Both the position numbers and the translations under genes were made by a program. From NCBI GenBank assembly GCA_029747585.1, contig JAPEVF010001299.1, positions 1-11,325 of the forward strand: a stretch of 11,325 nucleotides of DNA. Reading direction: 5' to 3'. Under the pieces are notes generated by a model. That model searched no databases. It was not told the origin of the DNA and saw only the letters and a list, made by a program, of their open reading frames with translations. Each line of letters begins with the position of its first letter. Position 1 is the first letter of the stretch. The DNA is from Pleurotus djamor (taxonomy: Eukaryota; Basidiomycota; Agaricomycetes; Agaricales; Pleurotaceae). This document shows, piece after piece, positions 1 to 8,119 of the stretch.

Positions 1-3000
1 ATTTTTGTCGCGACCATTCTGCCTCAGAAGCAGACACGGTCGACTGAGGTGTGAGGGAAGAAGCTTGCTGTAAGGGCAGCGCGGCTGAGATAGGCGGGAC
101 AGGCTGGGGGAGTGAAGTGGATGTAGGAGGGCTGACATTGACAGGGTTCATGACTTGATTTGGAAACGCCATTGGCTGGGGGGCAGGGGTAAATTTACCT
201 GCGGGGGGTTTCACCGCTGCGTTTGTTGTATTGTTCTTCAAATTCCACAGTTCCTGCTCCTTTTGGCGGATTGCGTCGGCGCGAGCATTGGCCAGACCTT
301 CATCTTGCATGCGCAGCCTCTCAGCCTCTATCTTGGCCTCAATTTCCGCCATCCGTTGGTTGTGAGCAAGTTGCTCGTCGTCCTTCTTCTTCTGGGCTTC
401 GTACTCTCGACGATCCTTTTCTTGCTGCCGTTTAGCATCCTGGTCGCATTTCTTGCAGGAAGCAGGTGGACCTTGGGAGCACTTGTAGGCCCGTCGATGA
501 CCCTTTGGACAGATGGATGACGCCGTCTGAGTACACTCCATTTTGGAGTGATCTACGATTTGATGACATTTAGACGGGCATGAATGCACGCCACAGTTGA
601 GCATCGTTCCACTGGTGAAATTGTGAGCGACGGGGAGTACTACAGGGTGAAGGGTAGCCTCACCATGCTTCAGGGCAGCCGCCATCAGGACACAGGTCCT
701 GAAAGTCCTTTGCATTTTTCTTTGGGTAAGGATGTGTCAGAAATTGGGGCGAGCCGTTGAAACTAGCGACATACCAAGGTTGCCGTCCTAGATGGATGCC
801 GCTCGCACTGAACTGGTAATCCCTCGTATACATGACCAGCTTTGCGCAGCAAGTCGAATAACTTCCCCCAAATCTCGCCGCCCTTCTTGGAGGAGCTAAA
901 CGTTGTTGTATTACCGACCATGATTAGTCCCAAGCGCGCACGAGACAAAAGGACGTTAAGTCGCTCGGGGGAAAACATGAAGCCGATATCATGTGACGAG
1001 TTGCTTCGTGTGAGCGAAATAACGACGATGTCGGCTTCTTCTCCTTGGTAATTGTCTAGAGATAAGGAGTTTTTAGTTACTGATTGCATGATACAAATGG
1101 AGGTTTACCAATGGTAGCGAGTCGAAGGGAAGACTTATTCACTTTCGCAGAGGCCGGGGTCATCAATCCAGCACGGACTAAATCATAAGAGTCCAGGTCA
1201 TTCAGAATGGGGTCCGTATCATTCTTGAGCCTACGGAAGAACAAATTGAGCTGTCCAAGATAGGGGGTGAGGACAACCATCGAATCTGTTCCGTAACCTT
1301 GTTGAGCAAGATAACGAACGATGTGTATTACCAGATCAACCTCAAAGCTATTTTGCTTCGAAGAGGTGGCAAAGCGGTCTGCAACGTCGGGAATGTCATC
1401 CTCTGGTTTATCGTGGTTGATGAGCACGACGTTGTCACGTAACCCACGGACGTCTGGTCGATTTTGAGTCTTGGGCGCATCAACGAGGTCGGGATATGTG
1501 AGTTCGCGAACAAGCGATGAGATTTCGGGGCGCATACGATGCTGTTGATTGAGCGTTTGGTGAGGATAGCCCTTGATGACAAGGCGTTCGAATAAGGACA
1601 TATTCAGATCGTAACCCTCTCCTTTCTCCACCTAGACGAGCATATAAGTATAATCATATATGAACATTGAAAGGAGACAGAGCACACTCACGGTTAGCAT
1701 ATAGTTGTTGACCTTAGGCCGCAGTTGTCTGGTCGTAATACAGTAAGCCTCTGTATACAGCCATAAACAAAGCGGTCCACATACTTGTGATCCCCAATGA
1801 GGATGACCTGTTCTTTATGCTTACCAAGGGCCGCCAGGACATGACTCTCCAGAATCTCTCCAGCCTCTTCAACCAACAGAACGTTCGGGGCTGCTGCTTG
1901 TAGTGCAGGTGCATACTTCGCTGCGGCCGTGGTTGTGCATCCGATCACTTGCTTTTCCTTCAACACGGCCACGTCTTTCTTCCCAAGTATACGATCCATC
2001 TCGTCTCTGGTCGAGTTATACAAGCGGGCATGGCGCGTCACTTCTGACACCCGGTCCCGCATGATGGCCTCCTCCCATTGTCCCCTCTTTTGTATGCGAA
2101 GTGGCATGGGCATGTCCCAGACTTTCGCTGCGGCTGAAACATGAAGCGGGTTCGCGTGCACCAACACGCCCGCGTTCTCTCCCCGTATCCAGCGCTCCAA
2201 CAAGTACGTTTCGTGGATAGGACGCCCATTCCGACCCACAATGATAGATCCGTCCTTAGCGACGGGGATATAGAAAGCCTCGCTGAAATCGGATTCCTCA
2301 AACTCGATATGATTGAGAATGTCTTTATTTGAGACTTTTGATTGCTGATAGCGAGTAAATGCGTCTCGGAGATCTTTGTTAGCCACGGGGAGAGTTTGGC
2401 GTAACCGATCGAGGGTCAGGTAGTCATCTCTAGCCATTGTTTGGGCAGAATCTTGTCTAAATAAGGACATTGGTTCTGTGCGGGAAGTTGACTTGCCTCC
2501 GAGGCGAACCATGGACGATAGCGGAATCCCGATGTCTAATAGATCCTCAAGGAACTGATCAAGGGCGTGATTTGTGTAGCAAACGACCAGAATGCGTTGC
2601 GAAGTGAAGTCGTGGATAATTTTGGCTAGGAGAGCCCCAATGAAACTCTTACCCGTTCCTGGACGGAGACAAGTCACTAACTTGCCACGATGGCATTATG
2701 CAGGGAAATCTTACCGGGAGGCCCTTGGATAATTGAAAGACGCTGGGTCAGGCCTGCGAGGAGCGACTTTGCCTGCGAAGGATCCAGCTTGATGGACTTG
2801 GGAAGGGTCATGATCGATTTGAGGTCTCGACTTGGGTTAGAGTGAAGGGAGTTCACCAGACTGGAAGGCATCGACGATGGTGGTATTAAATCGGAGAGAT
2901 CGTCCCACAAGAGAATTTCTTCTTCTAGGGGGACCTTGCGCATCTTTTGTATTGCTCTGAGGATCGGCTCAAACGCAAAAACCGCAGTATTAATCTGCAT

Positions 3001-4229
3001 GATTGAAACCACGGAGCACGTTTGAATCCGGGACAGGAGATTATCAGTCATCGTATCCAAACCTTGAGGATGGAGCAGGAGAACTGGAGGGTTCTGTGAC
3101 AACTTGTCTTCGTCGCGATTGACCGACGCAAAGCCGATGATGTTTCCATCGCCGAAAAGGCAAACCGTGCTTTGGTGGGCAAGAAGTCTGCGTTGGTGTT
3201 TCCAGAAGTCCTTGCGGGATTGGGGAGACCTCAACTTCTGTTGAGCCATTTGTGGGAGGTCCTCGCCAAGCTTCATCAAAATACCCCATTTATCATTCCT
3301 CCTCGCGTCTGGGTCACAATGAACGCCAACCAGCTGAAGGCCTTTAGCAGAGAAGCCCCGACTCTTCCCTTTCTTCTTCCCACTCGCTATCTGAATCTCC
3401 TCCTTTAACTCGCTCAACATATCCTCTCGCAAAAGGCGGAACTGGTTGTCGAGATAGATAGCAGCACGTTTGTCCAGCGTCGAGGGATCCTCCAGGTCTT
3501 GGCGGAGTCGAAGGAATGGTATCTCTGTCGAGAGAATCTCGTCGGCAGTAGGCAGGATCGAAATTGCGCGATAATCCGCGAAGTCATTATCGTGGCGGCC
3601 CCCTGGGCGATAGACTCCTTGAGGAACATCCGGGCTGGCGACAATATTCTTCATATTGTAGCCATATGCTCGTAGATCGGCATCCTCAGACTTCGTTAAG
3701 AAGTCGATAATTTGAGGATCTTCTGCTAAACTGATATATGTGGGTTTCGGAGAGCCCGACAATGTGATTAGCTGTAAAAGTATCCAAGCGAAACATTTTC
3801 TGAGTCTCGTCAGAGATGTGCATTCCGATACAAAAGGGCGACGTACTGCGCTGGTATGCGCAGCTGCCTGCTCCTAAATGCTGCTACAAAGGCATTCCAG
3901 AAGATGGGAGGTTCTACGATGGATTCCAAAATCTTGGAGAGAAATTTGCCCGAGTCTATGTGCTCGATCCCTCGTTGTTGCAGCCGGCTTAAAACGTTGG
4001 AGAGCGTGTCCGAATCCAGAAACCTATCAGATAGATCGAAGCGCACGGCCTTCTGCAAGGAAGGTAAACCCTCTTTGCTCGTGCATATCAATGTCAAACA
4101 TTGCATGACATCCCCTTGGGCAAGGAAAGCCTCAAAGAATAGATCTCGTTGCGAAAGGGTCGTGAGCTGACGTTGACCACGGACAACATCATTCAAAAAC
4201 TTGTTCAACTTGGTCGCGCGGTCGGCCAT
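1..4229 (-). CDS. NFX1/ZNFX1-type superfamily 1 RNA helicase, 3' end outside window
   Basis: Predicted exons, in order of transcription: 4229-3847, 3799-2715, 2658-1785, 1728-1692, 1631-1109, 1055-775, 719-664 and 611-1. They join in one frame of 1,283 codons. Introns are 47-60 nt with GT-AG ends. Start is ATG at 4229; an in-frame ATG 14 codons upstream is possible. Residues 1-140 are helical. PGGRHDND at 193-200 is typical of fungal ZNFX1 relatives. Walker A GPPGTGKS is at 487-494, Walker B VEEAGE at 752-757, GDHKQLRP at 778-785, QQHRMRP at 822-828, DNYQGEEAD at 968-976 and NVLLSRAR at 1001-1008. A Cys/His-rich NFX1-like segment spans 1071-1135 and a Lys/Glu-rich coiled coil about 1137-1210; a Pro/Ser-rich tail runs off the window. 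Family knowledge: Upf1-like ATP-dependent helicases; ZNFX1 and fission yeast Hrr1 act in RNA silencing or antiviral RNA sensing. That role here is inference. No break or missing core motif was seen. Confidence 0.93.
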
Positions 4230-4296
4230 TGGGAAGCGGAAAGAGAATTGTGGGAGGAGACGAAGAGTCACCGAAGAGAGCGTATGAGAGAGCTGG

Positions 4297-4305
4297 AATA
4301 TATAA
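4297..4305 (-). promoter_or_regulatory. TATA-like box of the helicase gene
   Basis: Read on the minus strand this is an alternating TATATATT stretch about 67 nt upstream of the helicase ATG at 4229. The position suits a fungal TATA box with a short 5' UTR. This is position-based inference, with no transcript evidence. Confidence 0.4.
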
Positions 4306-4309
4306 GTGA

Positions 4310-5200
4310 CTCTACCGCAGTAGAGCCAAAAGAATTCGAACGGGTTCTATCTGGGAACGTGTTGGTGGACCCAGATATCGTGACTCGAGCGTCGTTTCAT
4401 CGATCTTCGAACCTACAATCCAGAAGGGGGTGACGAGAGAAGATAGAAGGACAAGCCATCAAAGCCTCAAGCACTTACTGATAGCTACAGCCTTGGTCAT
4501 CCTGCATCAAATGGGGTCCTTATACAGTTTGCCGGCTGGAAGTTTGTGGGTCCAGCGATCACTTCGCTGCATGACGCGAGACCCTCTGCACAGAACTCCC
4601 TCCTTTGTTAGGCCAACTCAACGAGAAGTGTTCCATAGTCATTCTGACGCGCAGCAGCTTTCCGATCTCAAAAGTTGTCCAAAACGGAGAAGATGGAACG
4701 TAGCTTTGGTGCATGCGGTGGGTCGTGGTAGGAGTAAGGTTGTAGATTAAAGACGTGTTCCTCTACGCAGCAGCTGCGGCGAGGATGCTGGCCACGGTCG
4801 TGTGCAGCTCAAACGTACTTAGCTTCTGTGAAAGGCAAGGTTGGAAGGCGGGCGCTTCTGCGCTTTGTAAACTAAGCGCCCGAGATAAAGATAAAGCGAA
4901 AAATCCAAATGGCCTTCCCTTCTTCGGACTCACAACTTACTTCTTGAATGAGCCGCAAGTCAGGTCGGATGATGCTCGCTTCTGTAGGCAAGAACTAGAA
5001 GCCAACCATGACGCAACAAATGTGCTCAGAAACGCATCAAGACCTATGTAAAGCTCCAATTGTGAGATTGGCGTCTTGACTGGAACAAGGCTCGATCAAC
5101 TGACTATTTTGAGGGGCGACGCGACGCGTAGTACTAGACACCTTGGACGTCTAGTATACCGATCTCACCTATTTCGCCGCAAGACTTGCGGTATTGCTAG
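4310..5200. other. Divergent intergenic region without a credible gene
   Basis: About 0.9 kb between the helicase (minus) and peptide copy 1 (plus). Open frames here are about 100 codons or less, begin at GTG or TTG rather than ATG, and show no recognisable motif, repeat or signal peptide. I found no tRNA or mobile-element signature. It probably holds the two divergent promoters, but beyond the TATA boxes at each end I cannot mark elements. Confidence 0.5.
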
Positions 5201-5228
5201 CATATGGTGGTGTTCCACTTGGTCTGAC

Positions 5229-5300
5229 GGCGGGAATGATTTACTCAACAACATTGGCGTGATGTCATCCTTACCCCAGACTGAGTCCTGGAGTATAAAA
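5229..5300 (+). promoter_or_regulatory. Core promoter of peptide gene copy 1
   Basis: TATAAAA lies at 5294-5300, about 50 nt upstream of the 5' UTR intron donor. The element GGCGGGAATG at 5229-5238 sits about 55 nt further upstream. All four copies have this arrangement at nearly the same spacing. A TGATGTCAT sequence at about 5265, resembling a CRE/ATF site, is nearly kept in copy 4. A transcription start near 5325 is inferred. Confidence 0.7.
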
Positions 5301-5350
5301 GGCTGTAGGGATGTCCCCCAATTTCCCCAGCCAACTTTCAAGCCTCCTCA

Positions 5351-5413
5351 GTAAGCACAATGCTCTTTCAAACGCGACGGGTTGACTAACTTTTGTAACT
5401 TTGTTCATCACAG
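5351..5413 (+). other. 5' UTR intron of peptide gene copy 1
   Basis: A 63-nt intron with donor GTAAGC at 5351, branch-like GACTAAC around 5384-5390 and acceptor ACAG ending at 5413. Copy 4 has the same length and nearly the same sequence. Copies 2 and 3 have a different intron body but the same flanking exon sequences, which supports real splicing. Confidence 0.75.
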
Positions 5414-5441
5414 GCTAGTCAAAGTCAGCCTATCATCAACA

Positions 5442-5659
5442 ATGCGTGCCGCCTTGTTCCTCCTCGCTTTCGCCGTCGTCTTCGTCGCTGCTAGCCCCAA
5501 CATGGACAAGAAGAAGAAGGGTGGCAAGAAAGGCAAAGCTGCCCCCGCTCCTGTTGAAGACGCCCCCGTTGAGGATGCTCCCGTCGCCGATGAGTAAGGC
5601 TTCATTCGTGTTGCTGACATACAAGAATACACGCTGATGCGTCTCTGTACAGTGCTTAA
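5442..5659 (+). CDS. Small secreted Lys-rich/acidic-repeat peptide, copy 1
   Basis: ATG at 5442 opens a 51-residue frame with TAA at 5595-5597. Residues 1-17 are a signal peptide: Arg2, a hydrophobic core of Leu, Phe and Val, and Ala16-Ala17 before the likely cleavage site. The mature part starts near Ser18, has a Lys/Gly block at 23-32 (KKKKGGKKGK) and three acidic repeats at 36-50 (APVED, APVED, APVAD). It contains no Cys. A predicted second intron, 5594-5652, begins inside the stop region (GA|GTAAGG) and ends CAG|TGCTTAA. If spliced, the C-terminus becomes Asp-Asp-Ala with stop at 5657-5659, giving 52 residues; if retained, it ends Asp-Glu. No family was recognised. Secretion is inferred from the signal peptide. 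Nearly identical copies lie at 6606, 10071 and 11090. Confidence 0.85.
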
Positions 5660-5789
5660 TTGCTCTCAGAAGTGGATCGGCGCAGGACGCTGAGTGAGGC
5701 TGATTTGATGCTGTATTGCTGCGTAGTTGTGGTCGGGGTACCCAAGGCCACTACGCTTATAAGTAATCAGACTAGCTGAAACCAAATAT

Positions 5790-6050
5790 ATGGCTGGAAT
5801 TTCACTCATCACTCATCGAGCTAAACCCTTGGTCTCGAAAATGTGTGCCATGGAACACTTGCTTGTACGTATCGACACGGTGAACCTTCTGCGAGTCAAT
5901 AATCTACTACCGACTGATGAGACTCACCTCAATCTGACGGGGACTAAGCTTGAGGGCAACGTCCGTAGAATGATGACGAGAGGTAACATTGAGTTTGATG
6001 CGGGCCCTAATCCCGCCAGATTGAATTCCAAGTACACCCAAAGTCTATGA
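5790..6050 (+). pseudogene. Small ORF in the left arm, decayed counterpart of the 10370-10690 ORF
   Basis: An ATG-initiated frame of 86 codons; the part matching the other arm starts at the internal Met at 5850. Its frame begins MEHLLVRIDTVN against MEPVIVYIDTVN in the right arm. Further matches are LRV and, after a gap, NLT, and the nearby length differences are multiples of three. The conserved ending ACG-AAA-CGY-TAG survives downstream at about 6281-6292, but here it is out of reach: this frame stops at 6048-6050, and the intervening sequence carries an insertion, a frameshift and an in-frame TGA. I recognise no domain. It may be a degraded gene or merely non-coding DNA. Confidence 0.25.
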
Positions 6051-6230
6051 CTCTAGGTTAGGTTTCGGCGACGGGGGTTTCGGTGGTGCATATTCGCGCT
6101 AGCCAACTTTGCTATTTGATGATAACATCTTGGTCACGCATTTGGCGACCATAGTCCTACAACTCTACGTCCATAGTCAATTTTCGCTGTCCTAAAACCT
6201 ACAGGATCAGAATGTCAGTCCACGCAACTG

Positions 6231-6265
6231 CGGCGGCGTACTGAAGCAACGACCTACCGCCGCCG
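6231..6265. repeat. Small GC-rich hairpin
   Basis: CGGCGGCG at 6231-6238 is followed 19 nt later by its exact reverse complement at 6258-6265, giving an 8-bp stem. It lies in the diverged middle of the left arm, and the right arm has no such stem. Role unknown; it may be chance. Confidence 0.4.
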
Positions 6266-6381
6266 TACTGGAAGTGGGTCTACGTACGAAACGCTAGCGA
6301 CCACACCAATGAATAGACTATCATAACAGCAATATGCCAAAAATCTAAAGGACAGAACGGATATGATCAAGACACTAGCGT

Positions 6382-6456
6382 GGCGGGAGGAATGGCCCAA
6401 GGAACGCTATGACGCAAACGCACGACTCACAAGACTGCATTTTCCGAGTATAAAAA
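6382..6456 (+). promoter_or_regulatory. Core promoter of peptide gene copy 2
   Basis: TATAAAAA lies at 6449-6456, and GGCGGGAGGAATG at 6382-6394 ends about 54 nt upstream. The stretch from 6382 to 6440 is almost unchanged in copy 3. The spacing matches the other copies. Confidence 0.7.
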
Positions 6457-6505
6457 TCTAGGGAAACGCACTCCAAGTTCTCCAGCCAACTTTTCAAGCC
6501 TCTCA

Positions 6506-6577
6506 GTAAGCCTCTCTCTTCTCTCTTCTCTCTTGCTCTTCAACGCGTTAACTCACCATTCATTTCTTCTGCTGCAG
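6506..6577 (+). other. 5' UTR intron of peptide gene copy 2
   Basis: A 72-nt intron with donor GTAAGC at 6506 and acceptor GCAG ending at 6577. The 5' half is a TCTC-rich pyrimidine tract (about 6511-6540), and TTAAC near 6548 could be the branch site. The tract is shorter in copy 3, whose intron is 65 nt, as expected for a slippage-prone simple repeat. Confidence 0.75.
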
Positions 6578-6605
6578 GCTCGTCAAAGTCAGCCTATCAT
6601 CAACA

Positions 6606-6827
6606 ATGCGTGCCGCCTTGTTCCTCCTTGCTTTCGCCGTCGTCTTCGTCGCTGCCAGCCCCAACATGGACAAGAAGAAGAAGGGCGGAAAGAAAGGCAA
6701 AGCTGCCCCCGCGCCTGTTGAAGACGCTCCCGTTGAAGATGCTCCCGTCGCCGATGAGTAAGGATCTTGTTTTAGGTTCGCGGCTGGCGAAGATAGGATC
6801 TGACGCATGCGTGTTTCCAGTGCTTAA
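6606..6827 (+). CDS. Small secreted Lys-rich/acidic-repeat peptide, copy 2
   Basis: ATG at 6606 opens 51 codons ending TAA at 6759-6761. The protein is identical in sequence to copy 1; all coding differences I can see between them, such as GCG for GCT and GAA for GAG, are synonymous. Signal peptide 1-17, Lys/Gly block 23-32 and acidic repeats 36-50 are as in copy 1. The predicted second intron 6758-6820 (63 nt) differs in sequence from that of copy 1 but keeps the donor GA|GTAAGG, a CTGAC branch site about 20 nt before the acceptor, and CAG|TGCTTAA. Splicing moves the stop to 6825-6827 and gives an Asp-Asp-Ala end. It lies about 1.16 kb downstream of copy 1 in the same direction, so the pair is a tandem duplicate. 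Function unknown. Confidence 0.85.
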
Positions 6828-6955
6828 ATGCTCCCTCCGTTGAGATGGACGGTGGCGGTGAGGGCTTCTCGTGCACTTGTTCTGGTCGGAGCACCCGAGA
6901 CCGAACGCAACATAGTATGCTGTATGAGCTAGAGATCTCAATGAAAATTGCTGAA

Positions 6956-7317
6956 CTATTCCGCGTGTTCTGAGGGAAAATGAGCGCAATCAGTCAAAGC
7001 ATTCGCATCACAAAGAGTCATGCATTGATAAGGGTATAGATACACCGAATGACTCTACAGATGCTTGGTCTGGGTTATTTAATTTTTGTAAAACACCGAC
7101 CATTCGCCTATAAAGGCTCGTGGCCGGATCGAAGGCACGAAGGCCTGTTAAACCAATCAGAATCAGGAGATTTGGTGAGAGTTTAGTCGACTCACCACCG
7201 TCGCAAGTGTAGGCATTGTCTGACGGCCGCGAGAGTCCAATCCCACACACGAGTCTATACTCGGAGCAGCCCAGACAGTCAGCGGGCCATCACAAGCACA
7301 CATTACAACTAGAACAG
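6956..7317. other. Inner spacer, with a CCAAT box
   Basis: This is the non-repeated DNA just inside the left arm. Open frames here lack ATG starts. CCAAT at 7153-7157 lies 161 nt upstream of the candidate ATG at 7318 and is the only recognisable promoter-like element. Nothing else is supported. Confidence 0.35.
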
Positions 7318-7700
7318 ATGGAGTCGGATTTCTCTATTTCGCAGCTTGATAACGACTATGAGAAGGGCGACATCACAGAGGTGTTCACAAAAGAGCTTAC
7401 CGGAGCTCAATGCACACTTTTCAGTCAAGTGAATGACTGATATGTGGATGTCTCTAGTCACAGACTGATGCGGAGATTAGCGTCGTTTCGCGTGTGCAAT
7501 CTTGGGGGCGTACTTGCCTCGGAAGCCTGGAACACACTGTCGAAGAGTATATCATGACCAACTGAGCGGTCCGTCGCCCTACAGTCGATATAATCAGCGG
7601 TGACGATGATGATATGGGACCAACGAAAACGTACCAAATGGCGCCCGACAAGGGAAAAGGAGAAGCCGTGATAAGGTTTTTAAGTAGATCAAGTGTTTAG
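7318..7700 (+). CDS. Candidate small spliced gene, unknown product
   Basis: ATG at 7318 opens 37 acidic codons (MESDFSISQLDNDYEKGDIT and on) up to a donor GTGAAT at 7429. One model uses introns 7429-7463 (35 nt, short for this window) and 7510-7584 (75 nt, donor GTACTT, acceptor TACAG). It yields 90 residues ending at TAG 7698-7700, with a GDDDD run and a Lys-rich C-terminal part. A rival model uses one intron 7429-7480 (52 nt) and reads a basic, Arg-rich tail to TGA near 7600. The two cannot be decided by eye. A CCAAT box at 7153 agrees with a plus-strand promoter. There is no signal peptide or recognised domain. It may not be a gene. Confidence 0.25.
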
Positions 7701-7862
7701 GGCAGGCGTTGCGGACTGTGTTGTTCCGCCGAAGTGCCGGGACTCTTCCGTTGACGTCGACCTCGAGAGCAAAAAACACTTTCTCTCTGACTCTGTCGCC
7801 TCATTCCAGCTACGATGGGCTGCAATGGACCACGCAAGGAAAACTTCTTTTTTGCGCTGTAT

Positions 7863-7930
7863 CAATTGTCTCTGGCTGCTCAGTCGGTTGCTATCCGGCC
7901 CAATTGTCTCATAGCCGCCCACTCAATTGT
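7863..7930. promoter_or_regulatory. Three CAATTGT repeats upstream of the 8120 gene
   Basis: CAATTGTCT occurs at 7863 and 7901, and CAATTGTTC at 7924. CAATTG is a palindromic E-box-like hexamer (CANNTG), a class bound by bHLH factors. The cluster lies about 190-260 nt before the ATG at 8120. A regulatory role is inference. Confidence 0.25.
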
Positions 7931-8049
7931 TCTGCCCGCCTGGCCGACACCGAACGACAGCTTACTTTTTGTCTCTGTGGCTGACTCGACGACTGCCTGG
8001 GCGACTGATGTGAAGTTCTCTCTGTACTGTGGGAAGCACCTCGAGTGGC

Positions 8050-8055
8050 TATATA
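8050..8055 (+). promoter_or_regulatory. TATA box of the 8120 gene
   Basis: TATATA lies 70 nt upstream of the ATG at 8120. This gives a short 5' UTR of about 40 nt and agrees with choosing that ATG rather than the one at 8288. Confidence 0.45.
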
Positions 8056-8119
8056 GTCTCAGCTACGGCGATAAGTGACCCAATTTACTTCCGTCAACTT
8101 ACTTCCCTCTCTAATCATT

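Larger units (their letters stand above)
5205..6955. repeat. Left arm of a large imperfect inverted repeat
   Basis: The reverse complement of 9722-11320 aligns along this segment in the same order. 5205-5785 pairs with 10745-11320 (peptide copies 1 and 4). 5786-6270 pairs, with many changes, with about 10385-10744. 6275-6955 pairs with 9722-10384 (copies 2 and 3). Promoters, introns and coding regions are nearly identical between arms, while the middle has indels; this arm holds roughly 0.13 kb extra near 6060-6200. The inner boundary is near 6955. The outer boundary cannot be fixed, because the partner arm reaches the window end. Confidence 0.9.

Noticed and set aside
155..520. Plus-strand hydrophobic 121-codon frame, possible membrane protein
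   Set aside because: It is antisense to the coiled-coil exon of the helicase, starts at a non-ATG codon, and its hydrophobicity is what Lys/Glu codons give when read on the other strand.
1..611. In-frame stop TGA after the CPDGGC segment, suggesting a truncated helicase
   Set aside because: The TGA lies in a 52-nt intron (612-663). Splicing restores the Cys/His-rich segment and a long frame to the window edge.
4430..5051. Two adjacent plus-strand open frames (4430-4750 and 4755-5051)
   Set aside because: Both begin at GTG rather than ATG, show no motif or splice logic, and lie in the divergent promoter region.
5076..5354. Plus-strand frame upstream of peptide copy 1
   Set aside because: It starts at TTG and runs over the conserved upstream element and TATA box, so it is a shadow of the promoter.
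5408..5632. Antisense open frames across the peptide copies, also at 6560-6989, 9868-10077 and 10788-11124
   Set aside because: They are mirror shadows of the repeated gene, caused by its GC-rich, stop-poor codons. Their conservation follows from that of the real frame.
7689..7922. Minus-strand 77-codon frame with charged, HMG-box-like composition
   Set aside because: No ATG (it begins at GTG directly after a stop), no convincing splice sites, and no true HMG-box motif when read residue by residue.
7815..8078. Plus-strand 87-codon ATG frame
   Set aside because: It overlaps the CAATTG cluster and the TATA box of the 8120 gene. Composition is not protein-like and no splice partner was seen.
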